Shown in pieces: positions 11,259 through 20,803 of a stretch of DNA of 64,000 bases. The notes beneath the pieces were generated by a model. It saw only the letters and a list, made by a program, of their open reading frames with translations, searched no databases and was not told where the DNA came from. Numbering within the stretch: the first letter of the stretch is position 1; the number at the start of each line of letters is the position of its first letter. The stretch spans positions 5,082,001 through 5,146,000 of the forward strand of contig NZ_CP102931.1 in assembly GCF_024734665.1 (NCBI RefSeq). Reading direction: 5' to 3'. Source of the stretch: Variovorax paradoxus (GTDB taxonomy: Bacteria > Pseudomonadota > Gammaproteobacteria > Burkholderiales > Burkholderiaceae_C). The translations under genes and the position numbers were made by a program.

Positions 11259-11350
11259 GCGAGACTCGGCTGTCAACGATCACGGCCCCTGGGGCGTCGT
11301 GATGGAAAATCCGCCTACCGCTCGCTCCCCGCCCTTCTTCCGTTCTTCCG

Positions 11351-12118
11351 ATGCATTCGATGAAAACCGCGCTGGCCGCGATCGCCCTGCTCGCCGCAGC
11401 GCTCACAGCGCACGCCCAGTCCAGCTTCTTCCCCCAGGAATCCGAGACGGCCGCCGCCGAGGCCGCGACCGCCCGCGACTACCTGGCCGCCAAGGACCGC
11501 TGGCACAACGAGCTCGCGGCCTTCGCGCGCGCCGACCAGGAGCGCTTTCCGGCGCCCGGCGGCGTGGTGTTCGTCGGCAGTTCCACGGTGCGCATGTGGA
11601 CGCGCCTCTCACAAGACTTCGCGCGCGTGCCCGGCGGCGTGATCAACCGCGGCTTCGGCGGCTCGACGCTGCAAGACTGCAGCCTGTTCGCGCGCGACTT
11701 GGTGGTGCGCTACAAGCCGCGGCAGGTGATGGTCTATGCCGGCGACAACGACCTGGCCGAGGGCCGCACGCCGCTGCAGGTGCTCGACAGCTTCGCGCGC
11801 TTTGCCAACGCGGTGCGCGCCGAGCTGCCGGATGCGCGCATCAGCTTCATCTCGGTCAAGCCCAGCCCCTCGCGCGAGCAGCTGATGCCGCAGATCCGCG
11901 AGACCAACCACGTGATCTCGGCCTACCTGAACCTGCTGCCCAACAGCGAGTTCATCGACATCTACACGCCGATGCTCGGTGCGGATGGACGCCCGCGCAT
12001 GGAGCTATTCCGCGGCGACAGGCTGCACATGACGGACGAGGGCTACCGGCTCTGGCACTCGGTGATCGCGCCGCATCTGCCCGTTCCGCCCGCGCCGCCG
12101 ACGGCCAGCCTGCCCTGA
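11351..12118 (+). CDS. Secreted SGNH/GDSL-type hydrolase
   Basis: A 255-residue esterase-fold protein with a cleavable signal peptide (LAAIALLAAALTAHA, cut before QSSFFP). The SGNH blocks are visible: block I is VVFVGSSTVRMW with the nucleophilic Ser in GSS, block II has the conserved Gly in INRGFGGST, block III is YAGDNDLAEG with Asn, and block V is DRLHMTDEGY with the catalytic Asp and His. Enzymes of this type deacylate or hydrolyse esters of lipids, sugars or peptidoglycan. The substrate is not evident. A second in-frame ATG at 11360 could be the true start. It lies 92 bases after the anti-sigma gene and could belong to the sigma regulon, which is inference. Confidence 0.87.
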   Translation: MHSMKTALAAIALLAAALTAHAQSSFFPQESETAAAEAATARDYLAAKDRWHNELAAFARADQERFPAPGGVVFVGSSTVRMWTRLSQDFARVPGGVINRGFGGSTLQDCSLFARDLVVRYKPRQVMVYAGDNDLAEGRTPLQVLDSFARFANAVRAELPDARISFISVKPSPSREQLMPQIRETNHVISAYLNLLPNSEFIDIYTPMLGADGRPRMELFRGDRLHMTDEGYRLWHSVIAPHLPVPPAPPTASLP

Positions 12119-12128
12119 ACCTGGGCGC

Positions 12129-13271
12129 TCAGGCCGGCGCGGGCTCCGACGGCACGTCGTCCGCCGGCGGCGGAACGTCCGCCCCGCGCGTGAAACGCGC
12201 CACGAAATACATCCCCGAGAACACCGCCAGCAGCAGCAGGCCGTCGCCCCACCACGGCCGTGCCGTCTGGCTGTCGCCGTAGAAAGCCAGCACCAGCAGC
12301 ACCGCCACCAGGTGCGCACAGAACACCGGCAGCGAGGCCGAGCCCATCGCCTCCAGCCAGCGTAGCCGCGGAATCCGGCGCATCAGCCACGGCCCGAAGC
12401 GCACCGCCAGGATGCCCAGCGCCACCAGGTTCACCAGCCGCAGCGGCCCGAGCTGCCATTTGTCGAACAACAGGTTCAGCTCCACGTCGCCACCGAACGG
12501 CGCCTGCCCGTTGATGCCGGTGTGGCGCCAGTAGACGCCGTACAGCGCGATGCCCGCCGCCAGCACCAGCAGCCACGCCGGAAAACGCAGCGGCCGGGCT
12601 TCCGGCCCGTTGCGGGTGGCGCCGATGCACAGCCCCGCGAACCACAAAAACTGCCAGGCATAGGTGTTGAACGCGCCCATCTCGTGGAACGGCACCGGCA
12701 CGCCCAGGTAGCGCTCAGCCAGCCCGTAGACCCATTCGCTGAGCCCGAACTGCGCCGCCGCCCACACGGTCGCGCTCGCCACCATCACCCAGGTCCAACC
12801 GTGGCGCATGGCGAAGGCCAGCACCCACGGACTCAAAAGCATGAAAAAGATGTACATCGGCAGGATATCGAGCAGCGCCGGCTCGTAGATGAGCAGCAGC
12901 CCGAACAGAAAGCCCTCTCGCGGCTCCGCCAGGTAGTACGACACCAGGTTCTTCACGGCCGGCTGGTCGATGTGCAGCCCCACCGCCGCGATCACCGTGA
13001 ACAGGAACAGCAAGATCGCCGCCTGGCACAGGTAAACCTTGAGCACGCGCCGCCAGAAGGCCTGGCGCATCGAATCGACCCCGCGCAGGTAGCCGATGCG
13101 GCTGTACACCAGCCCGGCCACGAAGGCCGACAACAGCACAAAGCCCTCGGCGGCAGAAACGAAGCCAAAGGGCTGGCCCAACGGATCGGTCAGCCGGGTG
13201 GGAAGGTGGGTGACGGTCATCAGCACGAGCATCAGCCCGCGCAAGGCGTCTATTTCCCAGTAGCGTTTCAT
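12129..13271 (-). CDS. opgC: OpgC-type membrane acyltransferase
   Basis: A 380-residue, ten-span inner-membrane protein of the OpgC family, which in enterobacteria and rhizobia succinylates osmoregulated periplasmic glucans. It begins with MKRYWEIDALRGLMLVLMTV, the family's N-terminal signature with conserved Asp-Ala-Leu-Arg-Gly. It continues with GFVSAAEGFVLLSAFVAGLV and DILPMYIFFMLLSPWVLAFA. The start was set at this ATG because the frame upstream reads only low-complexity Arg/Pro-rich sequence. No opgG or opgH gene is in the window, so the actual acceptor cannot be confirmed. It converges with the SGNH hydrolase gene, with 10 bases between stops. Confidence 0.85.
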   Translation of the reverse strand: MKRYWEIDALRGLMLVLMTVTHLPTRLTDPLGQPFGFVSAAEGFVLLSAFVAGLVYSRIGYLRGVDSMRQAFWRRVLKVYLCQAAILLFLFTVIAAVGLHIDQPAVKNLVSYYLAEPREGFLFGLLLIYEPALLDILPMYIFFMLLSPWVLAFAMRHGWTWVMVASATVWAAAQFGLSEWVYGLAERYLGVPVPFHEMGAFNTYAWQFLWFAGLCIGATRNGPEARPLRFPAWLLVLAAGIALYGVYWRHTGINGQAPFGGDVELNLLFDKWQLGPLRLVNLVALGILAVRFGPWLMRRIPRLRWLEAMGSASLPVFCAHLVAVLLVLAFYGDSQTARPWWGDGLLLLAVFSGMYFVARFTRGADVPPPADDVPSEPAPA

Positions 13272-13376
13272 CGGTCGGCGGCGAGGTCTTGGTGGCGGTC
13301 CGCGCGGCGCACGCACGACAGCGGCTGATTGTAAGAAGGCCGGTGTAAAGACGTTTCGGAGCGCATACGAATGACA

Positions 13377-13413
13377 CCGTCGGCGTGAGCGCGCCTCCGA
13401 ACAGCGCCGACGG
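13377..13413. repeat. 9-bp inverted repeat in the opgC / alpha-2-macroglobulin intergenic region
   Basis: Perfect arms CCGTCGGCG (13377-13385) and CGCCGACGG (13405-13413) with a 19-base spacer, about 80 bases before the alpha-2-macroglobulin start. It could be an operator or an mRNA hairpin in the leader. No U-rich tail follows, so it is not a standard terminator. Confidence 0.35.
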
Positions 13414-13491
13414 CCTATGACTGTTGGCACTGCCGAAGCGTCGCGCAAATCGGCTACGCTGCGCGCTGCCTCAAGGTGGAGATACAAAAAA

Positions 13492-16400
13492 GTGAACCGT
13501 TTCCTTCCAACATTGCTCCTGGCCGGTGGCGTCCTCATGGCCGGCCCGGGCTTTGCCCTCCAGATCACCAGCCTCACGCCCCAGGGCGAGGTCGCGCGCG
13601 TACGCCAGGTCGTCGCCAAGTTCGACCAGGCCGCCGTCAACTTCGGTGACCCCAAGGCCCCCGCCCCGCTCACGGTGAGCTGCACCGACGCGCAGGCCGC
13701 CAAGGGCACCGGCCGCTGGACCGACGCCAAGGCCTGGGTCTACGACTTCGAGAACGACCTGCCGCCCGGCGTGCGCTGCACGGTCACCCGCATTCCCACC
13801 TTCAAGCCCGCCAGCGGCGAGCTGACCGGCCCCGAGCGCTACCAGTTCAACACCGGCGGCCCCTTCGTGCGCAACTACATGCCGGGCAGCTACAGCCGCA
13901 TCGACGAACAGCAGATGTTCATGCTCGAGCTCAACGGCGCGGCCACGCTCGACAGCGTGCGCCAGAACATCTGGTGCGCGGCCGACGGCGTGGGCGAGCG
14001 CATTCCCGTCAAGCTGCTCGACGGCGAACAGCGCGCAGGCCTCCTCAAGGCCTTCGGCCGCGACAAGGCGGCCGAGAAAGACCCGCTGCGCTTCGTCACG
14101 ATGCAGTGCAACCGCACGCTGACGCCCGGCGCCAAGGTGCAGGTCGTCTACGGCAAGGGCGTGGCCACGCCTTCCGGTGTGCCCAACAACGTGGAGCGCC
14201 GCCTCGACTTCCAGGTGCGCGAGCCCTTCGCCGTCTCGTTTACCTGCGAGCGAGAGAACGCGCAGGCTGCCTGCCTGCCGCTGCGCCCGATGCAGCTGAC
14301 GTTCAATGCACCGGTCACGCGCAAGCTAGCCGCGCAGATCCAGCTCAAGGGCGACAAGACCATCAAGGCCAAGCTCGAGAACGAGGGCGGCGCGCAGAGC
14401 GACGATGACGTGGTCAACGGCGTGAGCTTCGAGCCGCCGCTGGCCGAGAGCACGCAGTACAGCATCGAGCTGCCCTCGAAGTTCGAAGACGCCTCGGGCC
14501 GACCGCTGGCCTCGCCCGGCACCTTCCCGCTGAAGGTGGCGACCGGCATGATGCCGCCGCTCGCAAAGTTCGCCGCCTCGCCCTTCGGCGTGGTCGAGCG
14601 ACTGGCCGAGCCCGACACCCCGGCCATGATGCCGGTCACCGTGCGCCGCGTGGAGCCGAAGCTGTTGGTGAACGCCCTCACGCCCGGCAAGGTGAGCGAC
14701 ATGAACCCGAAGACCGACGCGGAAATCATCGCGTGGTTCCGCAAGGTGCGCCGCTACGACAGCTTCACCATCTCGCGCGAGCAAGCCCGCAAGGACGTGA
14801 AGGGCCCGCTGCCCCCGGTCATCGACAAGGACGACCGCACCACGCTGCAAACGCGCATGCTGTCCCTGCTGGCGGGCCAGCAGGGTGTGAAGGCGCTCGA
14901 CATGCCCAAGTCGGACGCTGGCGATCCGCGCCCCTTCGAAGTCATCGGCATTCCGCTGACTCCCGGCTTCCACGTGCTTGAAATCGCCTCGCAGAAACTC
15001 GGCGAGGCGCTGCTCGACGAGCGCTACAACGCCGGCCGCACGATGTACGTGCGCACCACCGCGCTGGCCACCAACCTGGCCGTGCACTTCAAGCTGGGCC
15101 GTGAGAACTCGATGGCCTGGGTGACCACGCTCGACAAGGGCAAGGTCGTGGCGGGCGCCGAAGTGCGCGTGTCCGGCTGCGACGGCAAGGCCGTGGCCAG
15201 CGGCACCACCGACGCGAACGGCATCGTCATGCTGAATGGCGTGTCGCCGCAGCCGCCGTCGTGCAACGGCCCGAACGAATACGAAACGGGCGCCTGGTTC
15301 GTCAGCGCCCGCGCCAAGGACGACAAGGGCGTGGAAGACCTCGCCTTCACCTGGAGCGACTGGCAGCGCGGCATCGAGCCCTGGCGCTTCAACGTGCCGA
15401 CCAACATGCAGGCCGAGCCCGACCGCATCGCCCACACCATCTTCGACCGCACGCTGCTGCGCGCCGGCGAAACAGTGTCGATGAAGAGCCTGATCCGCAC
15501 CCAGACCAACAAGGGCTTCGGCTTGCCGGAGAACCGTCCCGACACCCTCGTCATTACCCACACGGGCAGCGGCCAGCGCTTCACGCAGCCGCTGAACTGG
15601 CGCAAGACCGCCACCGGCGGCCTGAGCGCGGAGAACACATTCCCCATTCCGCCCGCGGCCAAGCTCGGCGTGTACGAGGTGATGCTGCGCACCGGCAAAG
15701 GCAAGGACGCCAACGGAGAAGGCGAGTCCGACGGCGACGAGGACTACGCCCGCAGCTTCAGCACCGGCATGTTCCGCGTCGAGGAATTCCGCCTGCCCGT
15801 GCTCGAAGGCCGCATCACGCCCACCGAGAAGAAGCCGCTGGTCGCAGCCACCAGCGTGCCGACCGACGTGCAGATCAACTACGTGGCCGGTGGCGGCGCC
15901 GCCAACCTGCCGGTGCGCGTGTCGGCCATGGTGCGCGGCAAGGCCCTGAGCTTCTCCGACTACGACGCCTTCAGCTTCAACCCGCCGCGCGCTACGCAGG
16001 GCGACGGCACCGAGGCCGCCACCCCGGCCGCGGACACGAGCGCCGGCGAGGAAGACCTCAACAGCGTGAACGACACCCGCGTGATCGCCGACAAGCTGCC
16101 GCTCACGCTGAACAAGGACGGCGGCGGCAAGGTCACGATCGACAAGGTGCCCAAGGTCAAGGCCGCGCGCGAGCTGCTGCTCGAAGCCACGTACGCCGAC
16201 CCGAACGGCGAGGTGCAGACCATCCGCAGCACGCAGACGCTGTGGCCCGCATCCGTCATCGCCGGCATCAAGACCGAGGGCTGGGTTTCCACTGCCCAGA
16301 AGCTGAAGTTCCAGGCGCTCGCACTCGACCTCGCGGGCAAGCCCCAAGCCAACGTGACGCTCAACGTGCGTGCCGTGGCGCGCATCACCACCACCAGCCG

Positions 16401-19400
16401 CAAGCGCATGGTGGGCGGCTTCTACACCTACGACAACAAGACCGAGACCAAGGACATCGGCACCGTCTGCAGCGGCAAGAGCGACGCGCGCGGCCTGCTG
16501 CTGTGCGAGTCTGAGCTGAAGGAAGCCGGCGAAGTCGAACTCATCGCCAGCGCCACCGACAGCGAAGGCCGCGACGCCAAGGCCGTGAGCTCCGTCTACG
16601 TGACGAAGCAGGGCGAGCTCTGGTTCGGCGGCGAAGACAACGACCGCATCGACGTGCTGCCCGAGAAGAAGAGCTACCAGCCCGGCGAGGTCGCCAAGTT
16701 CCAGGTGCGCAGCCCCTTCCGCTTTGCTACCGCGCTGGTCGCGGTGGAACGCGAAGGCATCATCGAGACGCACGTGGTGCAGCTCGACGGCAAGGACCCA
16801 ACCGTCACTCTGCAGGTCAAGCCCGAGTGGGGGCCGAACGCCTACGTGAGCGTGCTCGCCCTGCGCGGCCGCCTGCGCGAAGTGCCGTGGTACAGCTTCT
16901 TCACCTGGGGCTTCAAGTCGCCGCGCGAGTGGTGGACGGCCTTCTGGTACGAAGGCAAGGAATACGTGGCGCCGACCGCCATGGTCGACCTGAGCAAGCC
17001 CGCCTACCGCCTCGGCATGGCCGAGATTCGCGTCGGCACGCGCGCCCATCAGCTCGACGTGACCGTCACCAGCGACAAGCCCAGCTACCCGATCCGCAGC
17101 AAAGCGCAGGTCACCATCAGCGCCAAGCTGCCCGACGGCAAGCCGGCGGCAGGCGCCGAAGTGGCGCTGGCCGCAGTCGACCAGGCCCTGCTGGAGCTGA
17201 TGCCCAACGACAGCTGGAACCTGCTCAACGCCATGCTGCAGCGCCGCAGCTGGGGCGTGAGCACCTCTACCGCGCAGATGGAAATCGTCGGCCGGCGCCA
17301 CTACGGGCGCAAGGCCGTGCCCGCGGGCGGCGGCGGCGGCAAGGGCCAGACGCGCGAACTGCTCGACACCCTGCTCGTGTGGAACCCGAAGGTGGTGCTC
17401 GATGCCAACGGCCAGGCCGTGGTGACGGTGCCGCTGAACGACGCGCTCACCACCTTCAAGATCGTGGCGGTGGCCGATTCAGGCACCAGCCTGTTCGGCA
17501 CCGGCCAGGCCAGCATCCAGGCCACACAAGATCTGCAGATCATCAGCGGCCTGCCGCCGCTGGTGCGCGAGGACGACCAGTTCCGCGCGCAGATCACGCT
17601 GCGCAACACCACGCAGAAGCCGATGAAGGTCGAGGCCACGCCGCGCGCCACCCTGCTCACGCTGGAGCCGCAGACCGTGGACATTCCGGCCGGCGAGGCG
17701 CGTGAAGTGGCCTGGACCGTGACCGCGCCCGCACAGCTCGCGCAGACGCGCGCCGAAGCCATCCTGTGGGAGATCGAAGCGAAAGACACCATCGGCGGCG
17801 CGCAAGGTGCGAGAGATGCGCTCAAGGTGCGCCAGCGCATCGTGCCTTCGGTGCCGCTCACGGTGCAGCAGGCCACGCTGTTGCAGGTTGATGGACCATT
17901 CACGCTAGACGTGGCCCCGCCCGCCGACGCCCTCCCCGGCCGCGGCGGCCTCAAGCTGTCTCTGCAGCCCAAGCTGGCCGAAGGCCTGCCGGGCGTGCGG
18001 GACTGGTTTGCGAACTACCCCTTCATCTGCCTCGAACAGAAGACCAGCAAGTCGGTCGGCCTGCGCGACGCGAAGATGTGGCAGGGCGTGCTGGCCCAGT
18101 TGCCGACTTACCTCGACAGCGACGGCCTGGCCAACTACTTCCCGCCGCGCGACGGCGAGGCCAACCGCGGCAGCGACATCCTCACTTCGTACCTGCTCGC
18201 GGCGACGAACGAGGCTGCGCAGCTCAACCCGGCCTTTGCGCTGGCAGACGACGTGCGCGCGCCGATGGAGTCGGGCCTGATCGCCTTCGTCGAAGGCCGC
18301 ATCACGCGCGAGTTCTGGAGCCCGCGCAAGGACCTCGACGTGCGCAAGCTCGCCGCGCTCGAAGCGCTCTCGCGCTACGGCAAGGCAAAGGGCAGCATGC
18401 TCGGCAGCATCACCATCGCGCCGAACCAGTGGCCCACCAGCGCGGTGATCGACTGGCTCAACATCCTCAAGCGCGTGAACGACGTGCCGCAGCGCCAGCA
18501 ACGCCTGGACGAAGCCAACAACGTGCTGAAGGCGCGCCTGTCGTACCAGGGCACCAAGCTGATCTTCAGCACCGAGCAGGACGACTACTGGTGGTGGCTG
18601 ATGACCAACGGCGACGTCAACACCGCCCGCCTGCTGCTCAGCGTGATGGACGACCCGGGCTGGAAAGACGACATCGGCAAGCTGGCCAACGGCTTCATCG
18701 GCCGTCAGCAGAACGGCGCATGGCACACCACCACCGCCAACCTGTGGGGCGGACTGGCGCTGGAGAAATTCAGCAAGGTGTTCGAAAGCACGCCGGTGGC
18801 AGGCGTCACGGCCGCAACGCTCGGCGCCGTCAAGGCCCAGGTCAACTGGAGCCAGGTCGAACGCGTGAAGACCAGCGACCCGGCCGGCGCACCGAACCAG
18901 ACCACCTTCTTCGGCGCGCCCGCATCGCCGGGCAACCTGAAGAACAACACGATGTTCCTGCCGTGGGCTGCATCGCCGTCGGGCGCACCGGTGCGCGACA
19001 CGCTGCTGGTAACGCAGCAGGGCACCGGCAAGCCGTGGCTCACGCTGCAGTCGATTGCCGCCGTGCAGCTGAAGGCGCCGTTCGCGGCCGGCTACGCCAT
19101 CAAGAAGACCATCACGCCGGTCGAGCAGGCCACTGCCGGCAAGTACACGCGCGGCGACGTGCTGCGCGTAACGCTGGAGGTGAACGCCAGCGCCGACATG
19201 ACCTGGGTCGTCATCAGCGACCCGATTCCTGGCGGCGCCACCATCCTCGGCGGCGGCCTCGGCCGCGACTCGCAGATCGCCACCCAGGGCGAGAAGAAGT
19301 CGGGCGCCGGCTGGGCGGCCTTCGAAGAACGCAGCTTCGAAGCCTTCCGCAGCTACTACGAGTACCTGCCCAAGGGCGTGGTGAAGATGGAATACACCGT

Positions 19401-19518
19401 GCGCCTGAACAACGTCGGCGACTTCGCTCTGCCCCCGAGCCGCGTCGAGGCGATGTATGCGCCGGAGATGTTCGGCGAGGCGCCGAATGCGCGGGTGAAG
19501 GTGGAGGCGGCGAAGTAA
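13492..19518 (+). CDS. Bacterial alpha-2-macroglobulin, long thioester type
   Basis: A 2008-residue periplasmic protein, longer than E. coli YfhM (about 1650). The start is GTG 13492: AAGGTGGAG lies upstream and the signal peptide FLPTLLLAGGVLMAGPGFA follows at once. There is no lipobox Cys, so it is probably soluble, unlike YfhM. Macroglobulin-type beta domains fill most of the first 1150 residues. The bait/ANA region is near 1150-1300. The thioester motif CLEQ is intact at Cys1513 within YPFICLEQKTSKS, inside the alpha/alpha-toroid domain, and the receptor-like C-terminal domain carries ADMTWVVISDPIPGG. These proteins trap proteases with a bait region and a reactive thioester, protecting the periplasm. 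They are usually encoded next to pbpC; here pbpC lies 30 kb downstream on the same strand. Confidence 0.95.
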   Translation: MNRFLPTLLLAGGVLMAGPGFALQITSLTPQGEVARVRQVVAKFDQAAVNFGDPKAPAPLTVSCTDAQAAKGTGRWTDAKAWVYDFENDLPPGVRCTVTRIPTFKPASGELTGPERYQFNTGGPFVRNYMPGSYSRIDEQQMFMLELNGAATLDSVRQNIWCAADGVGERIPVKLLDGEQRAGLLKAFGRDKAAEKDPLRFVTMQCNRTLTPGAKVQVVYGKGVATPSGVPNNVERRLDFQVREPFAVSFTCERENAQAACLPLRPMQLTFNAPVTRKLAAQIQLKGDKTIKAKLENEGGAQSDDDVVNGVSFEPPLAESTQYSIELPSKFEDASGRPLASPGTFPLKVATGMMPPLAKFAASPFGVVERLAEPDTPAMMPVTVRRVEPKLLVNALTPGKVSDMNPKTDAEIIAWFRKVRRYDSFTISREQARKDVKGPLPPVIDKDDRTTLQTRMLSLLAGQQGVKALDMPKSDAGDPRPFEVIGIPLTPGFHVLEIASQKLGEALLDERYNAGRTMYVRTTALATNLAVHFKLGRENSMAWVTTLDKGKVVAGAEVRVSGCDGKAVASGTTDANGIVMLNGVSPQPPSCNGPNEYETGAWFVSARAKDDKGVEDLAFTWSDWQRGIEPWRFNVPTNMQAEPDRIAHTIFDRTLLRAGETVSMKSLIRTQTNKGFGLPENRPDTLVITHTGSGQRFTQPLNWRKTATGGLSAENTFPIPPAAKLGVYEVMLRTGKGKDANGEGESDGDEDYARSFSTGMFRVEEFRLPVLEGRITPTEKKPLVAATSVPTDVQINYVAGGGAANLPVRVSAMVRGKALSFSDYDAFSFNPPRATQGDGTEAATPAADTSAGEEDLNSVNDTRVIADKLPLTLNKDGGGKVTIDKVPKVKAARELLLEATYADPNGEVQTIRSTQTLWPASVIAGIKTEGWVSTAQKLKFQALALDLAGKPQANVTLNVRAVARITTTSRKRMVGGFYTYDNKTETKDIGTVCSGKSDARGLLLCESELKEAGEVELIASATDSEGRDAKAVSSVYVTKQGELWFGGEDNDRIDVLPEKKSYQPGEVAKFQVRSPFRFATALVAVEREGIIETHVVQLDGKDPTVTLQVKPEWGPNAYVSVLALRGRLREVPWYSFFTWGFKSPREWWTAFWYEGKEYVAPTAMVDLSKPAYRLGMAEIRVGTRAHQLDVTVTSDKPSYPIRSKAQVTISAKLPDGKPAAGAEVALAAVDQALLELMPNDSWNLLNAMLQRRSWGVSTSTAQMEIVGRRHYGRKAVPAGGGGGKGQTRELLDTLLVWNPKVVLDANGQAVVTVPLNDALTTFKIVAVADSGTSLFGTGQASIQATQDLQIISGLPPLVREDDQFRAQITLRNTTQKPMKVEATPRATLLTLEPQTVDIPAGEAREVAWTVTAPAQLAQTRAEAILWEIEAKDTIGGAQGARDALKVRQRIVPSVPLTVQQATLLQVDGPFTLDVAPPADALPGRGGLKLSLQPKLAEGLPGVRDWFANYPFICLEQKTSKSVGLRDAKMWQGVLAQLPTYLDSDGLANYFPPRDGEANRGSDILTSYLLAATNEAAQLNPAFALADDVRAPMESGLIAFVEGRITREFWSPRKDLDVRKLAALEALSRYGKAKGSMLGSITIAPNQWPTSAVIDWLNILKRVNDVPQRQQRLDEANNVLKARLSYQGTKLIFSTEQDDYWWWLMTNGDVNTARLLLSVMDDPGWKDDIGKLANGFIGRQQNGAWHTTTANLWGGLALEKFSKVFESTPVAGVTAATLGAVKAQVNWSQVERVKTSDPAGAPNQTTFFGAPASPGNLKNNTMFLPWAASPSGAPVRDTLLVTQQGTGKPWLTLQSIAAVQLKAPFAAGYAIKKTITPVEQATAGKYTRGDVLRVTLEVNASADMTWVVISDPIPGGATILGGGLGRDSQIATQGEKKSGAGWAAFEERSFEAFRSYYEYLPKGVVKMEYTVRLNNVGDFALPPSRVEAMYAPEMFGEAPNARVKVEAAK

Positions 19519-19592
19519 CAATTTAGCGGTCATCGCTTCTTCACCGGCGGTCGTCACCATCGCGGCGAACCAACAACCTGGAGGAAAAGATC

Positions 19593-20279
19593 ATGGGTCT
19601 GGCTGTCTGTGTCGGCATGCTCGCCGAATTGCTTGAGGACGATCCCGAAAGCGCCGAGGGCTTCGAGGAGGAACTGGCCGAAGCCAACCGCGTGCTGGCC
19701 GCCGCGGGGCTTCCCCAGCACACGGAGCCGCGCGAGCCGCTGGAGCTCGACTCGCGCGCTTCGATCGACGGCTTCCCGTACTCCTTCATCCACTACCTGC
19801 GCCGCGCCTACGCCCACCGCCTGCTTGCGCCCGACTGGGTGGCAACACCGCTGCCGGACGACGTCGATCCCACGGCGGACCCGAAGATCCAGGCCCTGCT
19901 CGACGGCTCGGCGAGCCACCTGCTGTGCCATTCGGATGCAGAAGGCTTCTACGTTCCTGTCGATTTCAAGGATGTGCTGTTCGACGGAGATGACAGCTGC
20001 GAGGAGGACGGCGAAGACGAGGAGGGTGAAGAAGAGGAAACCGGCCTTCCTGGCGGGATGCTCGGCTCGTCCTACCGCCTGCTCGAAGAACTCGTGTTCG
20101 TGGCCCCGGCCCTGGGTATCCACCTCGACAACGGCAAGCTCTCGGACGAGGAAGCGGAACGCATCGACGCGCTGATCGAGGAAGACGGTGGCCTGTATCG
20201 GGAATACGTGTCGTGGCTGCTGCTGTACGAATCTGCTCGGCTGAGCATTGCGCACAAGACGGCGATTGTTTTCTGCTGA
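19593..20279 (+). CDS. Hypothetical acidic protein
   Basis: A 228-residue cytoplasmic protein that I do not recognise. It has a strong ribosome site (GGAGGA) 7 bases before the ATG, so it is very likely real. It is strongly acidic overall, with EELLEDDPESAEGFEEELAE near the start and an almost uninterrupted Asp/Glu run at about 130-150 (CEEDGEDEEGEEEETG) that should be disordered. The flanking regions are helical and include FPYSFIHYLRRAYAHRLLA and LYREYVSWLLLYESARLS. There is no signal peptide. It follows alpha-2-macroglobulin by 74 bases on the same strand. No function can be proposed. Confidence 0.75.
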   Translation: MGLAVCVGMLAELLEDDPESAEGFEEELAEANRVLAAAGLPQHTEPREPLELDSRASIDGFPYSFIHYLRRAYAHRLLAPDWVATPLPDDVDPTADPKIQALLDGSASHLLCHSDAEGFYVPVDFKDVLFDGDDSCEEDGEDEEGEEEETGLPGGMLGSSYRLLEELVFVAPALGIHLDNGKLSDEEAERIDALIEEDGGLYREYVSWLLLYESARLSIAHKTAIVFC

Positions 20280-20388
20280 GGCCGTCACTGAACCCCGGCT
20301 GACCGCGACACAGGCAGTGTTGAACGCCCTCTGACGCGCCCATCGGCCTAAACTGCCTTCCCACTCCCCCCTTCCTCAGGAGACAACC

Positions 20389-20757
20389 ATGACCACGCTC
20401 GAAATCGCGAACAAGCTCGTCGCGCTGTGCAGAGAAGGAAAGTTCGAGGACGCGAAATCGCTCTACGCCGATGACGCAGTGAGCGTCGAGGCGGGCGCCC
20501 CGCCCGGCCAGCAGCGCGAGGCTGTCGGCCTGGCAGCCATCGAGGCCAAGGGCAAGTGGTGGAGCGACAACCACGAAGTGCATTCGTTCAAGATCACCGG
20601 CCCCTGGCCGCATGACGACCGCTTCATCGTCGGCTTCGATTTCGACGTGACCATGAAGCCCACGGGCCAGCGCTTCCAGATGGAAGAAGCAGGCCTCTAC
20701 ACCGTGAAGGACGGGGCCATCGTGCGAGAAGAGTTCTTCTATTCGATGGGCGGCTGA
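20389..20757 (+). CDS. SnoaL-like / NTF2-fold protein
   Basis: A 122-residue single-domain protein with the SnoaL/NTF2 layout: N-terminal helices (LEIANKLVALCREGKFEDAK), the typical YADDAVSVEAG beginning of the cone-shaped sheet, then strands ending in GLYTVKDGAIVREEFFY. This fold is used by polyketide cyclases, ketosteroid isomerases and many binding proteins of unknown role. Catalytic residues cannot be assigned by eye. AGGAG lies 6 to 10 bases before the ATG. It sits alone, with a LysR gene starting 46 bases downstream. Confidence 0.8.
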   Translation: MTTLEIANKLVALCREGKFEDAKSLYADDAVSVEAGAPPGQQREAVGLAAIEAKGKWWSDNHEVHSFKITGPWPHDDRFIVGFDFDVTMKPTGQRFQMEEAGLYTVKDGAIVREEFFYSMGG

Positions 20758-20803
20758 GGCGCCCCGGGGCACGAACACCGGCAAAATGCCCGCAGGTGCC
20801 CCC

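Noticed and set aside
14326..17301. A 991-codon open frame on the minus strand inside alpha-2-macroglobulin
   Set aside because: It is antisense to a clear gene, rich in His, Arg and Ala with no domain, and follows from the G/C-rich third positions of the plus-strand gene.
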